Part shown: positions 1-9,147 of the stretch, in pieces | How positions within the stretch are numbered: the stretch's first letter is position 1 | Layout: each line of letters begins with the position of its first letter | Source: a virus | Length of the DNA stretch: 30,990 bases | Virus record (IMG/VR): IMGVR_UViG_3300043449_000494 | Location: 1 to 30,990 of that record | Direction: 5' to 3' (one strand) | Notes under the pieces: model-generated | What the model was told of the DNA's origin: nothing | Databases searched by the model: none | The model's input: only the letters and a program-made list of their open reading frames with translations | Translations under genes and position numbers: made by a program

Positions 1-308
1 CCGAACTCGTAAGTGGCACAACCATTACGGGCGCGACGATCAGCGGAGGCACTCTCTCGGCTCCTACGATTACCGGCGCAACTCTGACGACAGCTACTGT
101 CTCAGGCACGTTCACGTCAACGGCTACGACGGACGCTGTTGTTGCCAACGCAACGGCAGGTCTGTATTTCCTGACCACGGCCATTACCGCCAACACGACG
201 ACGACAAGCGCGCCGAAAGGTTCGATTGCGACGACGACGAACGCTACCGGCACTGGCAAGCTGTTTGTGTCAGACGGCACAAAATGGCAATTTGCAGTAG
301 TCGCCTAG
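1..308 (+). CDS. C-terminal end of a fibre/head-decoration-like protein (partial)
   Basis: Open reading frame entering from the left edge (codons in frame from base 3) and stopping at TAG 306-308. The visible 101 residues begin with short repeats rich in Thr, Gly and Ile (ITGATISGG, APTITGATL, TATVSGTF), which suit a beta-rich or fibrous shaft. A compact end follows with the pattern KLFVSDGTKW. From memory, such ends occur on phage capsid-decoration or fibre proteins. Its place just before the gp4-like adaptor, where P22-type genomes have capsid genes upstream, favours a head-fibre or decoration role. A tail fibre is also possible. The start lies outside the window. A terminator follows 6 bases after the stop. 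Confidence 0.6.
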   Translation, partial: ELVSGTTITGATISGGTLSAPTITGATLTTATVSGTFTSTATTDAVVANATAGLYFLTTAITANTTTTSAPKGSIATTTNATGTGKLFVSDGTKWQFAVVA

Positions 309-314
309 TTTAAC

Positions 315-338
315 GAGCGGCCTACGGGCCGCTCTTTT
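315..338 (+). terminator. Rho-independent terminator after the fibre/decoration gene
   Basis: Perfect 8-bp stem GAGCGGCC / GGCCGCTC with a TACG tetraloop, followed directly by TTTT. It sits between the TAG at 306-308 and the next ATG at 355, so it probably separates or attenuates capsid and tail transcription. Confidence 0.85.
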
Positions 339-354
339 CCTTAGAAAGCTACAG

Positions 355-558
355 ATGGCTGTTATTTACTTGAGACATCCCGACCACGGGGTTAAAGTGG
401 CTTGTATGGATTTAGAAGCCGACGCCGACGAAGAGAACGGCTGGGAGAGGTTCGACCCAGATGACGACATACAGTTGCTACGATCAGATAGTGGGCGCGT
501 TGAGGCTCCTAGGAGTGTTAGCCGAAGGCGAAACGCCCTCGTCAGAGACAGCGAATGA
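355..558 (+). CDS. Small acidic phage protein overlapping the gp4-like gene
   Basis: 67-residue ORF starting 17 bases after the terminator. The first ~37 residues (MAVIYLRHPDHGVKVA, then an acidic ADADEENGWERF stretch) resemble, from memory, a small conserved protein found just before tail-adaptor genes in many podoviruses. The last ~32 residues are read from DNA that also encodes the start of the gp4-like protein in another frame. They are Arg/Ser-rich and look unconstrained, so the functional part is probably the N-terminal half. No function is known to me. Upstream AGAAAGCTACAG gives a weak ribosome binding site. Confidence 0.6.
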   Translation: MAVIYLRHPDHGVKVACMDLEADADEENGWERFDPDDDIQLLRSDSGRVEAPRSVSRRRNALVRDSE

Positions 559-1177
559 CGCACTATTTGCTCTTCAACAGATGATCGACAGTTGGGACAC
601 CGAACGGCTTTCGGTGTTCTCAACGCAGGATCAGGTGTTTAACTGGCCGTCAGGTGAAAGAAACCGCACGTTAGGGCCGACCGGCGATTTTGTGGGTGAG
701 CGTCCTGTGTTGCTGGACGACGCGACTTACTTCCGCGATCCACAGACTAACGTTTCTTACGGCATTAAATTTATTAATCAGCAACAGTATGACGGCATTG
801 CGGTTAAGACCGTAACGTCTACTTACCCACAGGTCATATTCACCAATATGACCTACCCAAACATTGATATGGTCATCTATCCAGTGCCGCTGCGCTTGCT
901 GGAATGGCATTTCATTTCGGTAGATAAGCTCACGCAGCCTGCGACACTGGCGACGACAATCCTTTTCCCGCCAGGGTATCTGCGGGCGTTTCGGTATAAT
1001 CTGGCTTGCGAATTGGCTCCTGAGTTTGGCGTCGAGCCATCAAATCAGGTGCAGCGAATTGCTATGTATAGCAAGCGCAACTTGAAGCGCATCAATAACC
1101 CTGACGACATCATGGCGCTGCCTTACAGCATCGTCGGCACACGTCAGCGCTATAACATTTTTGCGGGCAATTACTGA
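461..1177 (+). CDS. P22 gp4-like tail adaptor / head-completion protein
   Basis: 238 residues. In P22-type virions gp4 binds under the portal after packaging and forms the adaptor on which gp10 and the tail are built. The N-terminal half is helical (ALRLLGVLAEGE, then ALFALQQMIDSW), followed by FSTQDQVFNWPSG and a C-terminal part ending near SNQVQRIAMYSKRNLKRIN. This fits the family layout, and the neighbouring gp10-like gene supports the call. The ATG at 461 is preceded by GGGAGAGG at 443-450, about ten bases away, supporting this start even though it lies inside the previous small gene. The stop overlaps the next ATG (ATGA). Some gp4 proteins have muramidase activity; I see no catalytic motif proving it here. 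Confidence 0.85.
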   Translation: MTTYSCYDQIVGALRLLGVLAEGETPSSETANDALFALQQMIDSWDTERLSVFSTQDQVFNWPSGERNRTLGPTGDFVGERPVLLDDATYFRDPQTNVSYGIKFINQQQYDGIAVKTVTSTYPQVIFTNMTYPNIDMVIYPVPLRLLEWHFISVDKLTQPATLATTILFPPGYLRAFRYNLACELAPEFGVEPSNQVQRIAMYSKRNLKRINNPDDIMALPYSIVGTRQRYNIFAGNY

Positions 1178-2958
1178 TGGTCGCTACGCCTATCCTTGGC
1201 TCTAGCTATGTTACGCGCAGCCCTAATGCTGCCGATAACCGCATGGTTAACTTGTTTCCTGAAGTTGTGCCGGAAGGTGGTAAGCAGGCGGCATGGCTCC
1301 AACGCGCGCCGGGTTTACGTTTTCTTCAAACACTTGGTGCAGGGCCAGTTCGCGGGCTTTGGACGTTTACAAGCGACACGATAGATCCAGCCCCAGGCGA
1401 ATCAGCGACAACTGCGTATGGCTATGCGGTATCGGCAACGACGCTATATCGTATTGATTCTGACTGGAACTTTACGGCGCTTGGCGCAATTGCTGGATCT
1501 GACAACGTTAATATGACCGACAACGGGCGGCAGATGTTTATTGCCGCAGGTGCGAACGGTTACATTTATAATAGCACGTATAAAGAAATCGCGTTTAATA
1601 CAACGAACTCAAGCACGGCGGTTACGACGGGCGATACAACGTATCTTTACCCTGGTCAGCCTGTGTCAGGCACAGGTATCCCGACCGGCGCAACAGTCGC
1701 TAGTATTACAAGCTCTACGGCGTTTGTGTTATCCGCCGCAGCGACCGCTACGAATACAGGCGTTACGCTGACGTTCAGCCCTTTCATAACACAACTTACG
1801 TCGCCTTTTGCAGGGGCTGTCGGTTGTGGTTTTCTTGACGGTTGGTTTGTATTTAACCAGCCAGACAGCCAAATTTTCTGGGTTATGGATTCTACTGGCA
1901 CGACCATTGACCCGCTTTACTTTGCTAGCGCTGAAGGCTCACCTGACAATCTTGTTACGCTGATCGTTGACCACCGCGAAATCTGGTTGTTTGGTCAGAA
2001 CTCCGTTGAGGTCTGGTATGACGCCGGACTGCCTGACTTTCCTATGGCGCGTATCCAAGGCGCGTTTAACGAGATCGGTTGTCTTGCTGCTTACTCAGTC
2101 GCCAAGCTCGATAACGGACTGTTCTGGCTCGGCGCGGACGCTCGCGGTAATGGTATTGTCTACCGTTCAAAAGGCTACTCAGGCGAGCGTGTTTCGACCC
2201 ATGCAGTCGAGTGGCAGATCCAGCAATACGCGACGTTATCTGACGCTGTGGGCTATACATATCAACAAGACGGTCATAGTTTTTACGTTCTGAACTTCCC
2301 CAACGCTAACACGACATGGGTTTACGACGTGGCGACCGGCGCATGGCATGAACGCGCTGGTTGGGAGAATAACGACTTTACCCGCACACGCGGTAATTGT
2401 CAGATGAACTTTAACAATGAGATCGTCATCGGCGACTACCGCACGGGCGAGATTTTCGCTTACGATCCGACAGTTTACTCAGAGGCTGGCACAACGCAGA
2501 AATGGCTGCGGTCGTGGCGCGCTCTGCCTACAGGTCAGAATGATTTAAACCGCTCAACGCAGCATAGTCTTCAGTTAGATTGTCAAGCAGGTGTCGGTCT
2601 TCCAGGCTACAGCCAAGAGGATGTCAATGCTATTATTTACATTTATGATCGCGCTGGGGATTACATTCTTGACCGCGCTGGGTCTGCTTTAAAGATCCGC
2701 GACTATGCTCAATACACTATAACCATTGGCGCAGACCCGCAGGTTATGCTGCGCTGGTCGGATGATGGCGGTCATACATGGTCTAATGAGCACTGGAAAT
2801 CTATGGGCAAGATAGGTCAGACTGGCTATCGCACGATCTGGCGGCGGCTTGGCATGACAATGAAACTCCGCGATAGAGTGTATGAGGTATCGGGCACTGA
2901 TCCTGTTCAGATCGCCATTATGGGCGCTGAACTGCACGTAAGTCCGACCAATGCCTAG
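1177..2958 (+). CDS. P22 gp10-like packaged-DNA stabilisation / tail hub protein
   Basis: 593 residues. gp10 of P22 forms a hexameric ring below gp4 that plugs the portal channel and carries the tail needle. Family-like features are the N-terminal ILGSSYVTRSPNAADNRMVN and FPE patterns, APGLRFL near residue 45, and the central WLFGQNSVEVWYDAG and GCLAAYSVAKLDNGLFWLG segments typical of its beta-propeller-like body. A Thr/Ser-rich insertion lies around residues 130-200 (AVTTGDTTYLYPGQPVSG), which looks like an extra Ig-like or surface domain. P22 gp10 is about 470 residues, so this one is longer, consistent with an insertion. Start and stop overlap both neighbours. Confidence 0.88.
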   Translation: MVATPILGSSYVTRSPNAADNRMVNLFPEVVPEGGKQAAWLQRAPGLRFLQTLGAGPVRGLWTFTSDTIDPAPGESATTAYGYAVSATTLYRIDSDWNFTALGAIAGSDNVNMTDNGRQMFIAAGANGYIYNSTYKEIAFNTTNSSTAVTTGDTTYLYPGQPVSGTGIPTGATVASITSSTAFVLSAAATATNTGVTLTFSPFITQLTSPFAGAVGCGFLDGWFVFNQPDSQIFWVMDSTGTTIDPLYFASAEGSPDNLVTLIVDHREIWLFGQNSVEVWYDAGLPDFPMARIQGAFNEIGCLAAYSVAKLDNGLFWLGADARGNGIVYRSKGYSGERVSTHAVEWQIQQYATLSDAVGYTYQQDGHSFYVLNFPNANTTWVYDVATGAWHERAGWENNDFTRTRGNCQMNFNNEIVIGDYRTGEIFAYDPTVYSEAGTTQKWLRSWRALPTGQNDLNRSTQHSLQLDCQAGVGLPGYSQEDVNAIIYIYDRAGDYILDRAGSALKIRDYAQYTITIGADPQVMLRWSDDGGHTWSNEHWKSMGKIGQTGYRTIWRRLGMTMKLRDRVYEVSGTDPVQIAIMGAELHVSPTNA

Positions 2959-3538
2959 TCAATTCTATAACGATACTCAGATCCCAGCGGCACGCGTTCA
3001 GATGAACGACCCCGTAACTGAGTATGTTAACCGCCCATGGTATCGGTTTTTTTATAACCTGTTTATTCTTCTCGGCAGCGGATCGCTGCGCTACGGCACT
3101 TTTTTCGACACGACCGATCAAACGGCGGCGGCTATTAACACTGGCTATCCAATAACTTTTAATAGCACTGACTTATCAGAAGGCGTTTACTTAGGCACAC
3201 CTACGTCGCGCATTTACGTGAACAGACCCGGAGCGTATAACTTTCAGTTCTCGCTTCAGCTTGTTAGCAGCAACGCCAGCGAAAATTTAGTTTATATATG
3301 GGCGCGAATAAACGGCACCGATGTCGCTGATTCGGCCACAAAAATTACACTAAAAGGTTCTGGCGAAGCCGCTGTCGCCGCGTGGAATTTCGTGCTAAGA
3401 ATGGACACGAATGACTATTTTGAGCTGGTATGGGCGACTGACGACGTAGACGTAGAAATACACGCTGACGCGGCTACAGCTTTTTGTCCTGCTATTCCTT
3501 CGGTTATTATGACCGTAACTTGTAATATAGGTGAATAA
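2951..3538 (+). CDS. Jelly-roll-like virion protein, possible tail-needle/tip knob
   Basis: 195 residues, overlapping the end of the gp10-like gene by 8 bases. The N-terminal ~50 residues (EYVNRPWYRFFYNLFILLGSG) are aromatic and could anchor the protein to the tail. The rest alternates beta-strand patterns (GVYLGTPTSRIYVNRPGAYNF, SLQLVSS, LVYIWARINGTDV, FELVWATDDVDVEI) as in C1q/TNF-like trimeric jelly rolls. In P22 the tail needle gene gp26 follows gp10, and some P22-like needles end in a TNF-like knob. By position this could be a short needle or tip protein, but no long coiled coil is present. Assignment is by fold pattern and position only. Confidence 0.55.
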   Translation: MPSQFYNDTQIPAARVQMNDPVTEYVNRPWYRFFYNLFILLGSGSLRYGTFFDTTDQTAAAINTGYPITFNSTDLSEGVYLGTPTSRIYVNRPGAYNFQFSLQLVSSNASENLVYIWARINGTDVADSATKITLKGSGEAAVAAWNFVLRMDTNDYFELVWATDDVDVEIHADAATAFCPAIPSVIMTVTCNIGE

Positions 3539-4752
3539 TGGCCGTCGTAACGCCCACCGCAAAAGCCCAATTTATTGACGCCGCTGGCATACCGCTGGCA
3601 GGCGGATTTCTTTATACTTATGAAGCTGGCACGACCACGCCGCAAGCGACTTATACGGACTCAACCGCAGCGACGGCTAATAGCAACCCGATTGTATTGG
3701 ACTCTCGCGGCGAGGCTAATATCTGGCTGTCGTCAGCCAACTATAAGTTCAAGCTGACTGACGCTGACGGCACTGAGATCTGGACGGTTGATAACATCGC
3801 CGCGCCTTCGACGGCTCTGTCGCCGGTCTTTTCTAGTAACGTCACCATCTCGGCTAATACCTCCGGCCCCGCGCTTCTCGTCACGCAAACGGGCGCAGGC
3901 GCGGCTATCAGAGTTCAGGACTCAGCCGATCCTGACGCATCACCATTCGTCGTTGACACGACAGGTCAGGTAGGTATCGGCACCGCAACGCCAGCTAACG
4001 CTATTGACGTGGCGGGCGGCGCTATTCAGATTTCGACATCCGGCGGCACAGCTCGCACGGTTATGTCAGCGGATTCAACGGATTCTATATTTTCTGTCAA
4101 CGACGACCGTAACTTCACGGTTAAGACTAACGCGGCGACACGTCTGACAGTTAATAGTTCAACGGCGACATCTACAGTTCCTGTCGTTCTTCCGTCAGAC
4201 CCGACAACAGCGCTTCAAGCAGCGACTAAACAATATGTTGATACTGTAGGCACTACATCAACGCCAGCGGGTTCACTTATAGCGTTTGCAGGCACTTCAG
4301 TTCCTACGGGTTGGCTGGCCTGTCAAGGTCAAGCCGTATCGCAGACCACATACGCAACGCTTTACGCTGCGATAGGCGCAACTTGGAATACAGGCGGCGA
4401 AGGCGCGGGCAACTTCAGATTGCCAGATCTTCGCGGTATGTTTTTACGCGGCACGGGCACCAATGCGACTGGATCTTCTAGTGGTGCAGTTGGCCCGTCA
4501 GTTGGCGCTTACGCGGCAGACACGTATTTAAACCATAGCCACGCCGTGACCGATCCTGGTCATGCTCACAATATAACATTATCGGGATTTAATGGTGGTT
4601 CTTCTGGCGTATTTAATCAACCTATTACCCCAGGTGCGGCAGGCGTAAACACTAGTTCGGCTACCACTGGTTTGACCGTCAACACATCTACGACCGGCGG
4701 CACAGAAACAAAGCCAAAGAACTATGGCGTGCTATACATCATCAAGACCTAG
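3538..4752 (+). CDS. Tail fibre with phage tail-collar domain
   Basis: 404 residues. Residues ~1-90 form a beta-rich N-terminal module (PLAGGFLYTYEAGTTTPQ, ANSNPIVLDSRGEANIWL) common at the base of phage fibres and tailspikes. Around residue 145 is a VGIGTATPANAIDV motif, often found ahead of fibre shafts. A tail-collar domain starts near residue 243 (PTGWLACQGQ, then NFRLPDLRGMFLRG). A His-rich tip follows (HSHAVTDPGHAHN); in T4-type fibre tips and relatives such HxH motifs bind metal ions and help trimerise. The protein probably contacts the host surface. ATG at 3538 directly follows the TAA of the previous gene (TAATG). Confidence 0.8.
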   Translation: MAVVTPTAKAQFIDAAGIPLAGGFLYTYEAGTTTPQATYTDSTAATANSNPIVLDSRGEANIWLSSANYKFKLTDADGTEIWTVDNIAAPSTALSPVFSSNVTISANTSGPALLVTQTGAGAAIRVQDSADPDASPFVVDTTGQVGIGTATPANAIDVAGGAIQISTSGGTARTVMSADSTDSIFSVNDDRNFTVKTNAATRLTVNSSTATSTVPVVLPSDPTTALQAATKQYVDTVGTTSTPAGSLIAFAGTSVPTGWLACQGQAVSQTTYATLYAAIGATWNTGGEGAGNFRLPDLRGMFLRGTGTNATGSSSGAVGPSVGAYAADTYLNHSHAVTDPGHAHNITLSGFNGGSSGVFNQPITPGAAGVNTSSATTGLTVNTSTTGGTETKPKNYGVLYIIKT

Positions 4753-4769
4753 TATTATAGTGAGGCATT

Positions 4770-5771
4770 ATGGATCCGTTCACACTAGCCCTTTTAGGAA
4801 GCACCGCAGCAAGCGCGCTCAGTAGTGGGGCGGGCTATGCGGCTTCACAACGTGCGGCTGGCACACAGGCCCAGGCCGCTCAACAGGGCGGCATGTTGGG
4901 TTATCTCGCTCAACAGCAAGCGCTTGAGCAAGCGCGCCAGATGGCTGAGAAAGGCGCTGCGGCAGGCGCTGAGTATTACGGAAAAGGCCGCGCGGATCTT
5001 TTAGAGCAAGGTCGTCAAGGCGCTGAAACAGCGCGCGAGTTCTACGGCAAAGGCGTCGGATTCCAAGAACCCTACATGCAGGGTGGCGCAGGGGCTTTTA
5101 ATCAGCTCGCAGCGCTTTACGGCCCTGGCGGCGCGTATACGCAACAGCCTACCTATGAACAGATTCAATTAGACCCCGCGTATGAATTTCTTAAGCAGCA
5201 AGGTCAACAGGCCACGACTAATGCCGCAAGAGCTGGCGGGTTAGCTGGTTCGGGTAGCGCGCTAAAAGCAGCCGAACGTTTTGGTCAAGGTTTAGCCAGC
5301 CAAGAATACAGCAACGCTTACAATCGTTTTATGGCTAACCGTTTAGCTGTTACCCAAGGATTGCAAAATATTGCTGGCACTGGCGCTAACGCCGCTCAAA
5401 TATCGTCGCAGCTTGCAGGCACGACAGGTGGTCAATTGTCGGGCAATCAATTTAATCTTGGGTCTAACCTTGGCACAATGGCGTCTAATGCTGGCGGCAC
5501 AGTTGCGGGCGCTTACACAGGCATCGCACCAACAATAGCTAGTCTTGCCTCTGCTAATCCATATGGGCAGGGTGTTGAGAACGCAGCCGCTGCCCGCGCT
5601 TCAGGTTACATGGGCGGCGCATCCGCGCTGCAAGGCGCGCTTCAAACGCCAGTTAATGCTATGATGGCTTACGGTATGGCGGATAGATTTGCGCCGCAGG
5701 GGGCTACAGGATCCTACCAGTTTGGCGGTCAAAATGTTCCTTACTTTGGTAGGCCATCAATTTACGGGTGA
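4770..5771 (+). CDS. DNA-ejection (injection) protein, P22 gp7-like
   Basis: 333 residues rich in Ala, Gly and Gln. The N-terminus is hydrophobic and small-residue rich (FTLALLGSTAASALSSGAGY). A Gln/Ala helical stretch follows at residues ~30-110. The pattern LDPAYEFLKQQGQQATTNAA, GLAGSGSALKA and FGQGLASQEYSNAYNRF is typical of podovirus internal ejection proteins. Such proteins are packed in the capsid and leave with the DNA to help build a channel across the cell envelope. First of three consecutive ejection-type genes, matching the gp7-gp20-gp16 block of P22. Start ATG at 4770 is preceded by GTGAGG. Confidence 0.75.
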   Translation: MDPFTLALLGSTAASALSSGAGYAASQRAAGTQAQAAQQGGMLGYLAQQQALEQARQMAEKGAAAGAEYYGKGRADLLEQGRQGAETAREFYGKGVGFQEPYMQGGAGAFNQLAALYGPGGAYTQQPTYEQIQLDPAYEFLKQQGQQATTNAARAGGLAGSGSALKAAERFGQGLASQEYSNAYNRFMANRLAVTQGLQNIAGTGANAAQISSQLAGTTGGQLSGNQFNLGSNLGTMASNAGGTVAGAYTGIAPTIASLASANPYGQGVENAAAARASGYMGGASALQGALQTPVNAMMAYGMADRFAPQGATGSYQFGGQNVPYFGRPSIYG

Positions 5772-5776
5772 GTTAA

Positions 5777-7192
5777 ATGCCAGTTGACTACACAATTGCA
5801 GCCCGCAACGCGCAATTAAACAACACGCCTACTGATTTCACGAACATGCTGGCGCAATACCAGATGATGGGATCGCGCGCTCAACAAAATGAGCTGGCGC
5901 AACTTCAGATGCAGAAACTCCAACAGGAGCAAATGCAACAAAATTCTTTTCTTAATACTTTACGTAATTTGGATATTAGTTCACCTGAAGCCGTTAATGT
6001 ATTAGCGCGCGGCGGTAATTTATCTGAAGCGTTGCAAGTTCAACAAGCGCAACGTCAAGCCGCAACATTGCAAGCGCAAGAAGCCGCTCAACGTGCGACC
6101 GCTGAATATCATCGAGGAGTGCTTGGGATAGCTCAAGCTAAACTTCCTTTTGAGCAAGAAAAACTTAGGCTTGAAGGAGTTAAAGAAGAACGTCTTGGCG
6201 AATCCGCGCAAGCTACAAGAGAGAAAACACAATTAGAAAAAGATGCAGAATTATTTAAGTCCGCCGAAAACACAGCGGCTAAAATTGTTATGGCTGGCGG
6301 TAAAGGATATGAGTCCTTTTACAAAAAATTACCCCCACAACTACAGTCAATTTTAGATCCTAATTACAACGAAGACGCGTTGACAAACTTTACAACGCAG
6401 ATGTCCACAATTCAGGATCAGATCAAACGCCGCGATGAGTTTGAGCTAATAGACAGAATCAATCCGCAGACAGGGCTTAAGGAAAAAGTCGCTGTTCCTA
6501 AATACGCGCCTGAAAAAGGCGGTAAAGCTGTCGCTGGAACTGAAAGCGCCATTCAAGAAAAATACGGGTTTATGCCTGGGCCTGAAGGAAGCGCTACAGT
6601 TATCCGCACTAATCCTGTGGCTGGGACGGCTGAATCTTTACCGCTTACTAGCGGCATACCTGCACCGCGTGTTCAAGTCCCGCCAGAGGGTAAACTTACG
6701 CCGCGCGTTGATATGACTGCGCCTCCTGGCGCGCCGGCTAATGTCGCAGAACCGCTGCCAGGAACGCCTGAATTTAATAACCGTCGCTTTGGCCGCGAGG
6801 CATTAGAAGCTATTGGTTTTGACCCTAAGACAGGTGAAGACCGCGTTTCTAAACTCATTAAGAAGTCTACAAGCGGTGGGCTAGAATCAGTAGGCGCTGG
6901 CATTAGCGGGTTCTTTGGCCGTGCTACAGAAGGCGCTAAGAAAATAGGCCAGATCAAACCTATCATCAATAATCTTATCTTGGATAAGATGAACGGTAAA
7001 CTTGGCGCTGGCATATCGAACGAAGACCGCGAGTTCTTTAAATCCACGTTAGGTAATCTAGACGATCCGTCTATCCCCGCCGAAGTACGTCTTGCGTCTT
7101 GGGGCGAGGCTAAACGCCGTCTTGCTAAATATGCTGGCGGTATGCCATCTCCTGCCGATAATCGTCCATCTCTTAACGAGATCTTTAAATAA
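5777..7192 (+). CDS. DNA-ejection protein, P22 gp20-like position
   Basis: 471 residues. The N-terminal third is strongly helical and Gln-rich (QNELAQLQMQKLQQEQMQQN, then repeated QQAQRQAATLQAQEAAQ) and probably forms a long coiled coil at residues ~25-135. The middle is mixed and charged, and a Pro-rich linker (PAPRVQVPPEGKLTPRV) lies near residue 300. The C-terminal part contains GLESVGAGISGFFGRA, a possible membrane-active segment. By position and composition it is the second ejection protein. There is no catalytic motif. DNA at ~5930-6400 is more AT-rich than its neighbours. Its stop overlaps the next start (TAATG). Confidence 0.65.
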   Translation: MPVDYTIAARNAQLNNTPTDFTNMLAQYQMMGSRAQQNELAQLQMQKLQQEQMQQNSFLNTLRNLDISSPEAVNVLARGGNLSEALQVQQAQRQAATLQAQEAAQRATAEYHRGVLGIAQAKLPFEQEKLRLEGVKEERLGESAQATREKTQLEKDAELFKSAENTAAKIVMAGGKGYESFYKKLPPQLQSILDPNYNEDALTNFTTQMSTIQDQIKRRDEFELIDRINPQTGLKEKVAVPKYAPEKGGKAVAGTESAIQEKYGFMPGPEGSATVIRTNPVAGTAESLPLTSGIPAPRVQVPPEGKLTPRVDMTAPPGAPANVAEPLPGTPEFNNRRFGREALEAIGFDPKTGEDRVSKLIKKSTSGGLESVGAGISGFFGRATEGAKKIGQIKPIINNLILDKMNGKLGAGISNEDREFFKSTLGNLDDPSIPAEVRLASWGEAKRRLAKYAGGMPSPADNRPSLNEIFK

Positions 7193-9147
7193 TGGCTAAC
7201 TTTTCCGCCAAGATCCAGACAGCGCGCGATGCCGGATACTCTGATGAAGAGATCAAACGGTTTCTTATGTCTACGCCTGAAGCGGAGAAAGCTAAAGAAG
7301 CAGGATATACAGACGTAGAGATCGCGTCGCATTTTGGGCTGGCGTTACCTGAAGAAGCTGAACCAACTTCGGCGTATGATTTTAGAAGCCCTGCGACAAA
7401 AGCAGTTTCTGAATATGTCGGCGAAACGCTAGGTAATATTCCGGCAAGCACGCTTAATTTCGCTCAAGGCGTTTATGAAACTGCAACGCATCCTATGGAA
7501 ACGACTGCGGCGCTAGGACAGGCTGCGATGAGTCCTGTCCAGACGGCTAAAGCTATTGGTGGTTATTTAGGCGAACGCTATGCGTCGCCGTTAGAGACAT
7601 TTAAGCAAGATCCTGTCGGCGTTTTATCTGACATATCCGCTATCGCAGGAGGAGTCGGAGCTGGCGCGCGTCTAGCAGGCAAAGGCCCATTATCGCAAGG
7701 CGCTATGAAATTAGCGCAACAAACCGCCCCTTCAAATGTATTGGCTGGTATGGTGCAAGCTCCATTTAATGTTGCTGCGCCTACATATGAATTTGCGCGC
7801 AACATGATGGCTCCTAAGTATGCAGCCTACATGGCGGCGACTGAGGGCAGAACGCCTGAGATTATTTCGGCGCTTCGCAGCCCACAAGCGCAGATCGTTC
7901 CTGGCTCCATGCCTACGGCGGCGCAAGCCGCTGTGCCGGTTGGCGCGACTAAGTTCCAAGCACTCGGCGCTACGGCTAGAGAAGTAATGCCCTCAGAATA
8001 TGACCTGCGTGCAGAACAACAAGCCGCCGCCCGTTTGAAAGCCATGCGAACTGTAGCTGGATCCGAGCGCACGTTAGAAGCGGCTAAAGAAGGCCGATCT
8101 AAAGAAGCTGCGTATTTATACGGCAAAGCAGATAAGATGCTTGTGCCTGAAGATAAGAAGCTAACCGAACTATTAACGCGTCCTTCAATGGATAAGGCGC
8201 TTGCCCGCGCTGAAGAGTTAGCCGCAGAGCGCGGTCATACCTTCCAGCTCGGCGAGACTAAACCTGCTACGACTATAGAGTCCGCTATCGTTGATGAGTA
8301 TGGTCAGCCAATTAAGCGCACAATTCCTGCAACGACCGCTAAGTATCCTGTTAGCAGCTTGCACGCGCTCAAGATGTCTATGGACGATCTTATACGCAAC
8401 CCAGAACGCTTTGGCATCGGCGCATCTGAAGCCGCTGCTATCGGTAACACGCGCAAGCAATTAATTAGTTGGATCAAACAAAAATCACCGCTGTATGAAC
8501 AAGCGCGTGGACAATTTGCGAAGCGTAGCGGCCCGATCAATCAAATGGAGATCGGCCAATATCTTGAAAGTAAATTATTGTCGGCGCTTGATGAGGAAGC
8601 ACCGCAACGCGCAGGTGTGTTTGCGACGGCTGTAGAAGCTGCGCCGCGCACGATTAAACAATCTATAGAAGGCTCACCTCGTTTTGAAAAACTGTCCGAT
8701 GTATTAACCCCGCAGCAAGTAAAAACAGTTAATGACATCCGCGCCGATCTAGCGCGCGCGGCTGAAACTGACCGTAAGGCAAGACTGGCTAGAGAAAGCG
8801 CGCCGGACGCTAAAGAAGTTACAAAAGGGACTATACCACGCGCTCCTAACTTGTTGAGCAAACTTACGACCAGTATCAATTTGTTCATGAACAAGACGCA
8901 GGGTCACATAGATCGCAAGTTGGCTCTTGAGATCGCGACTGAGATGTTGGATCCCGAACAGACCGCAAAGGTTCTTGAAGCCGCTGTGGCATATGCGGAA
9001 AAGACTAAGAAGACCGCAGAAAAGATAAAAGGCATGGGCGCAGGTGTTAAAGAAACTGTGCAGAAACTTGGCCCCGCGATCTCTGGAGCTGTAACCGTTC
9101 AGAACGTGATGCGCCGGAGAGACAACCAGAACGCGATGGCGAGATGA
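7192..9147 (+). CDS. Large DNA-ejection / internal virion protein, P22 gp16-like position
   Basis: 651 residues, the largest of the three ejection-type proteins. The N-terminus carries two related helical motifs, ARDAGYSDEEIKRFL and AKEAGYTDVEIASHFGL, within the first 50 residues. A region of small hydrophobic residues follows (ISAIAGGVGAGARLAGKG, ~140-165) that could insert in membrane. The remainder is long, helical and charged (LEAAKEGRSKEAAYLYGKAD and AVAYAEKTKKTAEKIKG). No lysozyme or transglycosylase catalytic signature is evident. Probable role: ejected with the genome, forming part of the trans-envelope conduit. The call is from position, size and composition. Confidence 0.65.
   Translation: MANFSAKIQTARDAGYSDEEIKRFLMSTPEAEKAKEAGYTDVEIASHFGLALPEEAEPTSAYDFRSPATKAVSEYVGETLGNIPASTLNFAQGVYETATHPMETTAALGQAAMSPVQTAKAIGGYLGERYASPLETFKQDPVGVLSDISAIAGGVGAGARLAGKGPLSQGAMKLAQQTAPSNVLAGMVQAPFNVAAPTYEFARNMMAPKYAAYMAATEGRTPEIISALRSPQAQIVPGSMPTAAQAAVPVGATKFQALGATAREVMPSEYDLRAEQQAAARLKAMRTVAGSERTLEAAKEGRSKEAAYLYGKADKMLVPEDKKLTELLTRPSMDKALARAEELAAERGHTFQLGETKPATTIESAIVDEYGQPIKRTIPATTAKYPVSSLHALKMSMDDLIRNPERFGIGASEAAAIGNTRKQLISWIKQKSPLYEQARGQFAKRSGPINQMEIGQYLESKLLSALDEEAPQRAGVFATAVEAAPRTIKQSIEGSPRFEKLSDVLTPQQVKTVNDIRADLARAAETDRKARLARESAPDAKEVTKGTIPRAPNLLSKLTTSINLFMNKTQGHIDRKLALEIATEMLDPEQTAKVLEAAVAYAEKTKKTAEKIKGMGAGVKETVQKLGPAISGAVTVQNVMRRRDNQNAMAR

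Noticed and set aside
6673-7332. 219-residue minus-strand frame across the two ejection genes
   Set aside because: It spans the junction of two real plus-strand genes, has no ribosome binding site or operon context, and has shadow-like composition.
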